Positions 1 to 5,878 of a stretch of DNA of 12,439 nt are shown here, piece by piece; positions within the stretch are counted from its first letter, which is position 1; each line of letters opens with the position of its first letter. The notes under the pieces are model-generated. The model was not told the origin of the DNA. It worked only from the letters and a program-made list of their open reading frames with translations, and did no database searches. The stretch comes from DATBGO01 sp050011895 (GTDB lineage: Bacteria; Actinomycetota; Actinomycetes; Streptosporangiales; Streptosporangiaceae). Made by a program: the position numbers and the translations under genes. The stretch spans positions 1-12,439 of the forward strand of contig JBEKIF010000090.1 in assembly GCA_050011895.1 (NCBI GenBank), in the 5' to 3' direction.

Positions 1-39
1 AATACACAGCGTGACTGGCGAACGGGACAGCCCCCGGTG

Positions 40-237
40 TTACGTGGCACCGTTCATGATCCGGTCGTTACGAGATCGGCAAACAGCCGAGCGGACGACA
101 TTCTCGGCGGTCACCTGATCCCTGATGATCGCGCGGACCGACTCGGGTACGACCGCAACACCGGCGGCGCCAAGCTGCTCGATCAGCGCGGTCTTTCCTG
201 GGCCCGGGCACTCTGCCCGTGCATTTGACCCTCCGCT
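40..237 (-). pseudogene. Remnant of a P-loop (AAA_28-like) ATPase
   Basis: On the minus strand a frame open from an in-frame stop at 238-240 to a stop at 40-42 encodes a P-loop, ECPGPGKTALIEQL, followed by GVAVVPESVRAIIRDQ. The run 'GKT-A-L-I-x-x-L-x-x-x-G-x-x-V-V-P-E-x-x-R-A-I-I' resembles the N-terminal end of AAA_28-type nucleotide kinases/ATPases, where a Walker A loop is followed by a short helix and a PE-x-x-R motif. The Walker A codons lie at about 190-213. There is no start codon before the loop, the beta strand that should precede it is missing, and after about 20 further residues the sequence loses family character and stops. It is therefore a fragment broken at both ends. Family assignment rests on motif memory only; a chance P-loop-like frame is possible. 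Confidence 0.4.
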
Positions 238-372
238 TCAATGTCGCATGTTCATGCTCCGGCATGCAGCGGCCGCCGCGACTCGCATGAGGAAAGATAG
301 CCCTCTCACCAGCGAGAACATCAGAAAGACAGGGATCCCAGGCTGATGCCGACTACGCCCGGAAGACAAGAT

Positions 373-390
373 CCCCACAAAGGCCCACAA
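373..390. repeat. Paired CCCACAA repeats left of the att core
   Basis: Two 8-bp boxes, CCCCACAA (373-380) and GCCCACAA (383-390), lie 10 bp apart, about one helical turn. The exact reverse complements, TTGTGGGG and TTGTGGGC, recur as a similarly spaced pair at 633-651 on the other side of the tRNA-Phe fragment. This pattern suits arm-type binding sites of a tyrosine integrase. That role is inference, as no integrase gene is visible here. Confidence 0.4.
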
Positions 391-420
391 GCGGTGGCTG
401 GCCTGAAGTCGCAAAACCCG

Positions 421-463
421 TGGTCAGGGGCGGGGTCGAACCGCCGACCTTCCGCTTTTCAGG
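421..463 (-). other. tRNA-Phe(GAA) 3' fragment, probable integration (att) core
   Basis: Read on the minus strand, this is the 3' part of a tRNA. It has anticodon loop CTGAAAA (456-462, anticodon GAA at 458-460), 3' anticodon-stem strand GCGGA, variable loop AGGTC, T-arm GGCGG-TTCGACC-CCGCC, acceptor strand CCTGACC and discriminator A. The 5' anticodon strand expected to pair with GCGGA (TCCGC) is absent; GGACC-type sequence stands there instead, and there is no D-arm or 5' acceptor strand. Identity to actinobacterial tRNA-Phe thus begins in the anticodon loop and runs to the 3' end. That is the segment carried by elements whose tyrosine integrase targets a tRNA gene. CCA is not encoded. A complete tRNA is excluded. 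If it is a displaced attachment site, the element would lie on the higher-coordinate side. Confidence 0.7.
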
Positions 464-482
464 GGTCCTATCACCCCTGAAA
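457..482. repeat. Perfect 10-bp inverted repeat at edge of the att core
   Basis: TTTCAGGGGT (457-466) and ACCCCTGAAA (473-482) are perfect inverted copies separated by the 6-bp spacer CCTATC. The left arm begins inside the tRNA-Phe anticodon loop, so the palindrome straddles the point where tRNA identity ends. Arms of this length around a 6-8-bp spacer resemble core-type recombinase sites. A transcription hairpin is the alternative, though no gene ends beside it. Confidence 0.5.
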
Positions 483-778
483 CCATATTTCGAAGAGCAT
501 CCATAAGCCCAGCTCACCCGCATTGTCGCTGGTCAGCCAGTCTTGTAGCCAGCATAGCGACCGTGCCGCCGAGTACCGCATAGTTCCGTTTCGTCTGTGG
601 GCTTTCTGTGGGGCCTTCGCCCGGCCGCGGACTTGTGGGGAAATTGTGGGCCTCGCGGTAGCACGCGGCACTGGAGTGCACGGCAGGTGGTGAGCGTGAT
701 GCACTAGCTGAACGTGGCTGACGCGGCGCGGCGGGCGGCGCCGGCTTGTCGCCTTGAGGGGGGGTGATGCCTGCTTGC
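464..778. other. Gene-free stretch between att core and catalase, with TGTGGG repeats
   Basis: No convincing gene is seen. A 103-codon minus-strand frame here has no recognisable motif and ends inside the inverted repeat, so it is not called. Four TGTGGG boxes lie on the plus strand: CTGTGGGC (595-602), CTGTGGGG (606-613), TTGTGGGG (633-640) and TTGTGGGC (644-651). They form two pairs, each with 11-bp periodicity. The second pair mirrors the CCCACAA pair at 373-390. Base composition around 471-600 is visibly less GC-rich than the genes to the right. A clear terminator for the catalase was not found. Confidence 0.4.
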
Positions 779-2257
779 TCATCGCTTCCCCGCCCGGCCG
801 GCCTGGCCGGCCCGCACGGCGGCCTCGATTTTGTCGCCGGTGTTCTTGTCGATGCTGCGCCAGTACTGGAAGGCGCGTTCGAGGACGGGCTGGGTGACGC
901 CGTTGAGGAGGTGGCCGGCCACGTTGGTGACGAGGCGGTCGCGGGCGTCGTCGTCGAGGACTTGGCGGATCATGGTGCCGGCCTGGCCGAAGTCGTCGTC
1001 CTCGGCGCGCAGGGTGTAGGCGGTGCGGACCATGTCACCGTCGGAGTGCCAGCCCGCGGTCGGGCCCGCGATCGCGATGTCGGCGGCGGGGCCGCCCTTG
1101 GAGTTCGGGGCGTAGACCGGGTCGCTGACGTTGACCAGCCGCATGACCCCGTCCTTGCTGTAGGAGTGGACGGGGACGGCGGGCGAGTTGACCGGGATCT
1201 GCTTGTAGTTCACGCCGAGCCGGGCCCGGTGGGCGTCGGAGTAGGAGAACCCGCGGGCCAGCAGCATCCGGTCCGGGGACAGGCCGATGCCGGGCACGAG
1301 GTTGTTCGGCTCGAACGCGGCCTGCTCCATCTCGGTGTGGTAGTCGGTGACGTTCCGGTGCAGGGTCAGCTTGCCGGTCTCGATCAGCGGGTAGTCGGAG
1401 TGGGGCCAGACCTTGGTCAGGTCGAACGGGTTGAACCGGTAGGTCCTGGCGTCCTCGAACGGCATCACCTGCATATACAGCGTCCAGCTCGGGAGGTCCC
1501 CGGCGGCGATGTGGTCGTACAGGTCCCGCTGGTGATAGTCCGTATCCAGGGCAGCCATCTGGTCGGCCGCATGCTGGGTGAAGAACTCGATGCCCTGGTC
1601 GGTCGTGAAGTGGTACTTAACCCAGAACCGCTCCTCGCGGCTGTTGAGCCACAGATACGTATGGCTGGAGTAGCCGTTCATGTGCCGCCACGTCCGCGGG
1701 ATGCCTCGGTCGCCCATCAGCCAGGTCACCTGGTGCGCGGACTCGGGAGACAGCGTCCAGAAGTCCCACTGCATGTCGTGGTCGCGCAGGTTGTTGTCGG
1801 CCCGGCGCTTCTGGGAGCGGATGAAGTGCTGGAACTTCATCGGGTCGCGGACGAAGAACACCGGGGTGTTGTTCCCGACCATGTCGTAGTTGCCCTGGCT
1901 GGTGTAGAACTTCAGTGCGAAACCGCGCGGGTCCCGCCAGGTGTCCGGGCTGCCCCGCTCCCCGGCCACCGTCGAGAACCGGATCAGGGTGTCGGTCCTG
2001 GTGCCGGGCTGGAACACCGCGGCCTTGGTATAGGCGCTGACGTCGCCGGTCACCTGGAAGTACCCGAACGCCCCGCCGCCCTTGGCATGCGGCTGCCGCT
2101 CGACGATCCGCTCCCGGTTGAAATTCGCCATCTGCTCGATCAGGTAATGGTCATGCAGCAGCACCGGGCCATCGGGACCGACAGTCAGCGAATGCTCATC
2201 ACTCTCCACCGGGATCCCAGCATCGGTCGTCGTCGGCGGTGGCTGTTGCTCGGACAT
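779..2257 (-). CDS. katA: Monofunctional heme catalase (small-subunit, clade-3-like)
   Basis: This 492-residue protein is a complete heme catalase that disproportionates hydrogen peroxide to water and oxygen in the cytoplasm. The catalytic His is His57 in the ERQPHAKGGGAFGYF motif; the active-site Ser lies in RFSTVAGERGS (about 93-103). The distal Asn is in GNNTPVFF (128-135). The proximal heme-ligand Tyr339 lies in RGFSYSDAHRARLG, matching the RxFxYxDxxxxR signature. Length fits the approximately 480-500-residue small-subunit catalases. The start ATG is preceded by a strong GAGGAAAGAGG ribosome site with a gap of about 7 bases. It is the last gene of the minus-strand block and lies downstream of the broken aquaporin chimera, but the 180-bp gap and a hairpin at 2398-2424 suggest its own promoter. 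Family identification is very secure; the symbol is by family only. Confidence 0.97.
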   Translation of the reverse strand: MSEQQPPPTTTDAGIPVESDEHSLTVGPDGPVLLHDHYLIEQMANFNRERIVERQPHAKGGGAFGYFQVTGDVSAYTKAAVFQPGTRTDTLIRFSTVAGERGSPDTWRDPRGFALKFYTSQGNYDMVGNNTPVFFVRDPMKFQHFIRSQKRRADNNLRDHDMQWDFWTLSPESAHQVTWLMGDRGIPRTWRHMNGYSSHTYLWLNSREERFWVKYHFTTDQGIEFFTQHAADQMAALDTDYHQRDLYDHIAAGDLPSWTLYMQVMPFEDARTYRFNPFDLTKVWPHSDYPLIETGKLTLHRNVTDYHTEMEQAAFEPNNLVPGIGLSPDRMLLARGFSYSDAHRARLGVNYKQIPVNSPAVPVHSYSKDGVMRLVNVSDPVYAPNSKGGPAADIAIAGPTAGWHSDGDMVRTAYTLRAEDDDFGQAGTMIRQVLDDDARDRLVTNVAGHLLNGVTQPVLERAFQYWRSIDKNTGDKIEAAVRAGQAGRAGKR

Positions 2258-2279
2258 CGGGGACCTCTTTCCTCGGGGG

Positions 2280-2291
2280 CCTGAATAGGTG
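2280..2291 (-). promoter_or_regulatory. Possible degraded copy of the shared palindromic site upstream of the catalase
   Basis: On the minus strand CACCTATTCAGG ends 22 bases before the catalase start. It matches 11 of 12 bases of the left and central part of the site at 5879-5899 (CACCAATTCAGG), but the right arm GGTGAG is replaced by GGCCCC. The rest of 2258-2397 holds the catalase ribosome site and presumably its promoter. No convincing -35/-10 pair could be chosen. Confidence 0.25.
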
Positions 2292-2397
2292 GTCCGCTTT
2301 CGGCAGTCAGGCTGTTCGCCCTGGGCGCCGTCACTGCCCTGTCAGGCGATCGCGTGGATGCCTTTTGATGTCGGTACTTTCTTTCCAGCCGCATACT

Positions 2398-2424
2398 GCC
2401 TGCCGGCTGTCATGCACGGCAGGC
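2398..2424 (-). terminator. Hairpin downstream of the aquaporin-hydrolase chimera
   Basis: GCCTGCCG (2398-2405) and CGGCAGGC (2417-2424) form a perfect 8-bp stem with an 11-base loop, starting 14 bases after the chimera's stop codon on the minus strand. There is no U tract, which is common for actinobacterial terminators. Its position between that gene and the catalase suggests they are separate transcription units. Confidence 0.45.
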
Positions 2425-2437
2425 CAGTGCGCGACAC

Positions 2438-3013
2438 TCAGTGTTCCGCGCGATTTCCTAAACGCCTCCGGCAGCGGCGCGGATGACGTCGAGGACGTAG
2501 TCGGGGGTGGGACAGCATGGGGACGTAGCTGCTGTCGATGTCGTAGGTGGTGGCGCCCATCCGCCTGGCCGCGGCCCGCTCGAGTTCCGGGTTTACGGAC
2601 TGGTCGTGGTTGGCCACGATGTATCGCGCCGGCGAGCTGGGCGATGACGTACCCCGGGGGGCGTACGCCCAGGGGAATTGCCGGTTGATGGCCAGCCCGA
2701 GCGTCACCGCGGGGTTGAGATGGGTACCGGAAATGTGGCCGAGGCTGGCGACTGCGATGGCCAGGGCCAGGCCGCCGGCCACGGGCACCGCCAGGGACCC
2801 GTAGGGGGTCCCGGCGACCGGTCGGGACAAGGAGGCCGCGACGGCGGTGCTGGTGATGGCCAGGACCAGGACGAAGGTGCCGGCCGCCTCGGCGGTGACC
2901 GCGCGAGCCCGGTTGCGCTCAAGCTGGTGGCCGTGCAGGAACGCGACTGCGCTGCCACCGGCGGCCGGCTGGCCTGATTGAGGGCTGATGCTGGTTGCTT
3001 TCATGGTCATCAA
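2438..3013 (-). pseudogene. Broken chimera: aquaporin (MIP) N-terminus joined to an alpha/beta-hydrolase C-terminus
   Basis: The 191-codon frame starts as a MIP-family channel. AEAAGTFVLVLAITSTAV (41-58) looks like the first membrane helix, followed by a second helix and the first NPA signature, GTHLNPAVTLGLAINRQFPW (96-115). A full channel needs about 240 residues, six helices and a second NPA, which are absent. Near 2651-2659 the channel reading continues in another frame (YVIAQLAGAI), so a frameshift lies in the C/G run there. From about 2625 the sequence becomes a hydrolase tail, YIVANHDQSVNPELER..., matching 28 of 41 residues of the hydrolase at 3743-4429. The catalytic His of that family (SSHCPM there) is Tyr here (SSYVPM). 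A run of five C's (2503-2507, seen as G's on the plus strand) has one extra base, shifting out of the natural ending, whose stop would be at 2458-2460. The open frame starts at TTG (3011-3013); ATG at 3008-3010 or 3002-3004 are alternative starts. Almost certainly non-functional. Confidence 0.8.
2451..2625. repeat. Duplicated hydrolase 3' end, copy 1
   Basis: About 175 bp here align with 3736-3909 in the same orientation, offset by 1284-1285 bp. The match runs from just past the hydrolase stop codon (15 of 16 bases at CGATT-N-CCTAAACGCC) to the codons for YIV. It ends abruptly at the junction with aquaporin sequence. The pair suggests a recombination between paralogous hydrolase genes. Confidence 0.75.
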
Positions 3014-3102
3014 TCCGCTGGCAGTCGGCTGAAAATCGGTGGGGAAGGATCTGTTCGTGGTTGCCGGGTCTGCGGACCTGTGCGCTCAGGGCCGTGACTG
3101 CG

Positions 3103-3660
3103 CTAAGGCGTTCTGCGGGACCGGTGCGCCGCGGTTGGGGTTGCCGATATGCCAGTTGCGCGGCGCAGGAGAGTGAGGACTTCAGTGTCCAGCCGGTGGG
3201 CGACTTGGGAGACGGCGGCGTTCTGGTAGGGCGCGATCGCGCTGGTGACGGTGTCGTAGGCGACCTGGGTGCCGCCGCCGGCCAGTTCCTGGATCAGGAT
3301 GGTGACCGGCGCGTAGGAGCCCGCATCGGCAATGTGGCGGGTCATCTGCCCCATGGTGACCGGGTTGCCGGCGATCAGGCGGACCAGCCGCCGCCCGGCC
3401 TGATCCGCCTGCGGGTCGAGGGCCAGTACGGTGTCCAGGTCGAGGTGGAGGAACCGCATCAGGCCAGCGCTGCCCTGCGCCTGCCCGACCAGCGCGCTGA
3501 GTTCCTCATAGGAGGTACTAGCCGCCAGCCTGGCGAACAGCGCCCCGATGTCGGGCTGGCTGATGCTCTCGTAGACGACGTCCAGGACGACATGGAAAGG
3601 CCGTTCGCTGGTCAGCACATGGCGGCGGACGGGTATGTCGAGCACCTGCTCGGATGCCAC
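3103..3660 (-). CDS. DUF302 family protein
   Basis: This 185-residue soluble protein has the DUF302 architecture. An amphipathic TSYEELSALVGQAQGSAGLMRFLHLDLDTVL region (about 48-78) is followed by RRLVRLIAGNPVTMGQMTRHIADAGSYAPVTILIQE (about 90-125) and a strand-rich VAYDTVTSAIAPYQNAAVSQVAHRLDTEV ending. The 'GNP...M..H...A..YAP..ILI.E' pattern is the family's conserved core, which usually starts in the same order. The biochemical role of DUF302 is unknown; no catalytic motif is seen, and no signal peptide or membrane helix is present. The start is GTG at 3658-3660, supported by GGGAGG five to six bases upstream. The gene is separated from the serine hydrolase upstream by a strong hairpin and from the aquaporin relic downstream by about 90 bp. 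The last ~15 residues (ATGISATPTAAHRSRRTP) are low-complexity and may be disordered. Confidence 0.85.
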   Translation of the reverse strand: MASEQVLDIPVRRHVLTSERPFHVVLDVVYESISQPDIGALFARLAASTSYEELSALVGQAQGSAGLMRFLHLDLDTVLALDPQADQAGRRLVRLIAGNPVTMGQMTRHIADAGSYAPVTILIQELAGGGTQVAYDTVTSAIAPYQNAAVSQVAHRLDTEVLTLLRRATGISATPTAAHRSRRTP

Positions 3661-3683
3661 CGGTTCCTCCCTGTGAGCTGGCT

Positions 3684-3730
3684 CTTTCTGGGCCCCCGCT
3701 CGCCCCGGTCGGCGAGCAGGGGCCAGAAAG
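3684..3730 (-). terminator. Strong terminator-like hairpin after the serine hydrolase
   Basis: CTTTCTGGGCCCCCGCTCGCC (3684-3704) pairs with GGCGAGCAGGGGCCAGAAAG (3711-3730) across a 6-base loop CCGGTC, with a single mismatch and one bulge in about 20 pairs. On the minus strand it begins 12 bases after the hydrolase stop and ends about 24 bases before the DUF302 start. It may terminate the hydrolase transcript or attenuate read-through into DUF302. Confidence 0.75.
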
Positions 3731-3735
3731 CGGCA

Positions 3736-3909
3736 CGATTCCCTAAACGCCTGCTGCGGCGGCGCGGATGACGTCCAGGACGTTGTCGGGCTGGGACAGC
3801 ATGGGGCAGTGGCTGCTGTCGAACTCGTAGGTGGTGGCGCCCATCCGCTTGGCGGCGGCCCGCTCGAGGTCGGGGTGGACGGCCTGGTCGTTTTTGCCCA
3901 CGATGTACC
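3736..3909. repeat. Duplicated hydrolase 3' end, copy 2 (within the intact gene)
   Basis: This is the counterpart of 2451-2625 and covers the C-terminal 50-odd codons of the intact hydrolase plus a few bases past its stop. This copy is in frame and keeps the catalytic His, so it is the functional member of the pair. Confidence 0.75.
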
Positions 3910-4429
3910 AGCTCGGCTTGGTCCGCCACGCGACGCCGGGGGCGTTGTGGCTGAACAGCTCGACGGACGGGGGCCAGGCGGTCGCCCAGACGACCTTCTG
4001 CTCTTCCTCGGGCAGGTCGCCGCAGAAGCAGGCAGCGCCGCCGGGGAGCATCCACACCCGCCCGTCGGCCACCTCGATCTGGCCGAACGCCGGCGTCTGG
4101 GGGAACTTGTCCTGCTCGGCCTGGGATGTCTCGGTCTCGTCCGGGCCCAAGGCGTTGATGTACACCAGCCCGACCACCCGCTCGTCGGTGCCCGCGGCGG
4201 TGATCACGGCGCCGCCGTAAGAGTGGCCGACCAGGATGGCCGGGCTGTGCACCCGGTTGAGGGTGCGGATCGTCGCGGCCACGTCGGCCTCGTTGGTGTC
4301 CAGGCCGTACTGCGCGCAGATCACCTCATACCCCTCCGCCTGCAGCGTTGGGACCAGCTTGTTAAAGCACGACCCGTCCGCCCAGATGCCGTGACAGAAC
4401 ACGATGCTCGGCTTGGTTGGCGTGGACAT
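3743..4429 (-). CDS. Alpha/beta hydrolase with Ser-Asp-His triad
   Basis: This 228-residue soluble protein has an alpha/beta-hydrolase fold (AB_hydrolase_6-like, esterase type). An oxyanion-hole HGIWADG (13-19) sits after the first strand. The nucleophile elbow VGHSYGG places Ser70, and the predicted acid is Asp181 in GKNDQAV. The catalytic His207 lies in DSSHCPMLSQP. Length agrees with the compact, almost lidless esterases of this family (about 225-260 residues), and no signal peptide is seen. The substrate cannot be read from sequence. The ATG start is supported by AGGAGG six bases upstream (CAGGAGGAAGCC-ATG). A copy of the shared palindrome CTCAC-N3-TTC-N-GGTGAG lies about 85 bases upstream of the start, and a strong hairpin follows the stop. 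Its 3' end was duplicated, or its paralogue lost, to give the chimera at 2438-3013. Confidence 0.93.
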   Translation of the reverse strand: MSTPTKPSIVFCHGIWADGSCFNKLVPTLQAEGYEVICAQYGLDTNEADVAATIRTLNRVHSPAILVGHSYGGAVITAAGTDERVVGLVYINALGPDETETSQAEQDKFPQTPAFGQIEVADGRVWMLPGGAACFCGDLPEEEQKVVWATAWPPSVELFSHNAPGVAWRTKPSWYIVGKNDQAVHPDLERAAAKRMGATTYEFDSSHCPMLSQPDNVLDVIRAAAAGV

Positions 4430-4948
4430 GGCTTCCTCCTGAAGGGTGTTGGCGACGGCTCCAGTCGGGGAGCCCCACAGACACCAGCCTGGCCGGACAG
4501 GCGACGGCGATCCCTCACACGTTCGGGTGAGACGACATCGTCGTCGATCCGCGGCCGGGGTCCTGACCCGTTCGAGGGTGATCTGCCGCGCCCCAAAGGA
4601 CGGTGTTTTCGCCGAACCGAACCATCAGCCTGGACCGGACTGTCCCGCCTTGATAACCGTTGCCCGGCATGAATGACGGCTGGCTCGCTTGCCAGCGCCC
4701 CGAAGTGACTGGGTCTCCCTCGAATGCACCGTCGTTGCGCTGGCCAGAACAAGGGGCTGAAGGACCACAATCCTCACACCTGCCGTGCGGTCTAGCTAGC
4801 GGAGCTGGTTCGCGTGCCGCGATCCGTTGCAGCGAGCCGGCCGCGGCGGTCGTGTCCTCGGCTAAGAGCTGGCGGTCCACTGTGACCGGACTTGCAGTCG
4901 GCGCTTCCCGTCGAGACTGAGGCAACGGCTGGGGCGATGCGGCGGGCG
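4430..4948. other. 519-bp gap with the serine hydrolase control region; otherwise no gene seen
   Basis: The left part holds the hydrolase ribosome site and the palindrome at 4514-4534. A 136-codon minus-strand frame at 4515-4925 and a plus-strand frame at 4660-4920 have no family motifs, no good ribosome sites and mixed composition, and are not called. No clear -35/-10 pair, tRNA or terminator was found. The gap is unusually long for this dense block and may hold decayed sequence. Confidence 0.5.
4514..4534. promoter_or_regulatory. Palindromic operator-like site, copy 1 (serine hydrolase)
   Basis: CTCAC (4514-4518) and GTGAG (4527-4531) are inverted half-sites with TTC at 4522-4524 between them, followed by ACG. 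The copy at 5879-5899 has the same layout: 17 of 21 positions agree, all differences being in the spacer. It lies about 85 bases upstream of the hydrolase ATG. Two-fold symmetry fits a dimeric helix-turn-helix regulator. The LAL proteins encoded nearby are the first candidates. Confidence 0.55.
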
Positions 4949-5842
4949 TCAGGTGGCGGCGATGAGCCTGTCGATCGCTGCGGCGACCTCGGCGGGCTGC
5001 TCCTCGGCCACCCAGTGCCCGCTGTCGCCGATGATGCTGGTCTCTACGTTGTGAGCGCCGGCTTCGCGCAGTCCGGCGGCCACCTCAGGCAGGACGGTGG
5101 CGTGAGAGAACTCGGCGAACGCCAGTCGGATCGGCGGGTCCAGGCTGCCGGTGCTGCCCTCATTTCGGGCGATATCGAGCGGGATAGCCCGGTACAGGGC
5201 GAAGCCCGCAGCCAGTCGGCCCGGCCCTTCGTAACCGCGGGCGTAGACGGCCACGTCGGCATCGCTGATGGCCGCCGGGCGGGCGGCGAACCGGTCGATG
5301 TGACTGCGGAAGTAACGCTGCTCCCGGCCGGTGACCAGCAGGTCGGCCAGGCCGGTGTCCCCGGACATGGTCTGGTGGAACCCGATGTGCCAGAACGCGG
5401 ATGACGTGAAGAGATCCTCGCACCCGCCGACTCCGCAGATCGGGGTGTCCAGCATCAGCACGGCGCGGACCTGCGCGGGGTAGCGGCGCAGGTAGGCGTA
5501 TGCGACTTGAGCCCCCATGCCATGACCCACTATCAGCGGCCGCCGCATGCCGCGCTGGCTCAGAGCGGCATGCAGATCACCGCTTACCGACCACTTGTCG
5601 TACCGGCCGGCCGCCGGCTCAGAGGAGCCGATACCAGGCAGGTCGTAGGCGAGGGTGTGGCAGTCCGAGGCGAGTAGCGGTACCACGTGCCGCCACGCAT
5701 ACGAGGTCTGCGGCCAGCCGTGCAGCAGGACCAGCGGGACCGACCCGCTGCCGTGCTCGACCACGCCCAGCCGCCGATCTGGCGCCTCCCGGCGGCTGAC
5801 ATCGTCTGGCCCGGCGTCGCTCCAACCGTGATCGCTGACCAC
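4949..5842 (-). CDS. Epoxide-hydrolase-like alpha/beta hydrolase lacking the nucleophile (Gly108)
   Basis: This 297-residue protein has the epoxide-hydrolase/haloalkane-dehalogenase type of alpha/beta fold. The HGWPQT oxyanion motif is at 41-46, YDLPGIGSSEP at 66-76, and the strand-5 elbow VGHGMGAQVAYAYLRRYP at about 105-122. A lid-like insertion follows, and the C-terminal DSGHWVAEEQP carries the expected catalytic His276. In this family the elbow reads G-H-D-x-G (Asp nucleophile) or G-H-S-x-G. Here the nucleophile position is Gly108, encoded GGC, one transition away from Asp GAC. No other catalytic nucleophile is apparent, so the protein is probably not a hydrolase, although the frame is otherwise intact and the His is kept. 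It may bind a ligand, act as a scaffold or sensor, or be newly dead. The start used is GTG at 5840-5842, seven bases after a TATAGT box, which fits leaderless transcription. The gene is divergent from the first LAL regulator and shares its operator region. Confidence 0.88.
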   Translation of the reverse strand: MVSDHGWSDAGPDDVSRREAPDRRLGVVEHGSGSVPLVLLHGWPQTSYAWRHVVPLLASDCHTLAYDLPGIGSSEPAAGRYDKWSVSGDLHAALSQRGMRRPLIVGHGMGAQVAYAYLRRYPAQVRAVLMLDTPICGVGGCEDLFTSSAFWHIGFHQTMSGDTGLADLLVTGREQRYFRSHIDRFAARPAAISDADVAVYARGYEGPGRLAAGFALYRAIPLDIARNEGSTGSLDPPIRLAFAEFSHATVLPEVAAGLREAGAHNVETSIIGDSGHWVAEEQPAEVAAAIDRLIAAT

Positions 5843-5849
5843 GTTCCGG

Positions 5850-5855
5850 ACTATA
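5850..5855 (-). promoter_or_regulatory. Putative -10 box, leaderless start of the Gly108 hydrolase
   Basis: On the minus strand TATAGT is followed by exactly seven bases (CCGGAAC) and then the GTG start codon. A -10 hexamer at that spacing places the transcript start at the GTG itself. No good ribosome site precedes the GTG, and many actinobacterial genes are leaderless. No clear -35 box is seen. Confidence 0.45.
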
Positions 5856-5878
5856 GCCAGACCGGCGCGCCCGGCGCG

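Noticed and set aside
421..490. Complete tRNA-Phe gene
   Set aside because: Only the part from the anticodon loop to the 3' end is present; the D-arm, 5' acceptor strand and 5' anticodon strand are missing.
633..651. TTGTGGGG/TTGTGGGC as DnaA boxes or a replication origin
   Set aside because: They depart from the TTGTCCACA consensus and are few; the mirror arrangement around the tRNA fragment fits integrase arm sites better.
471..782. 103-codon minus-strand ORF next to the att core, considered as an integrase tail
   Set aside because: No integrase catalytic residues (R, HxxR, Y) are present and its last codons are just the inverted repeat. It overlaps the catalase 3' end.
764..2284. 506-codon plus-strand ORF opposite the catalase
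   Set aside because: It is an antisense shadow produced by high third-position GC of the catalase codons; it has no family motif and is V/G/R-rich throughout.
3809..4672. 287-codon plus-strand ORF opposite the serine hydrolase
   Set aside because: Antisense shadow extending into non-coding sequence; no ribosome site or motif.
4515..4925. 136-codon minus-strand ORF in the gap between the hydrolases
   Set aside because: No recognisable motif and no ribosome site; its 3' end overlaps the operator-like palindrome.
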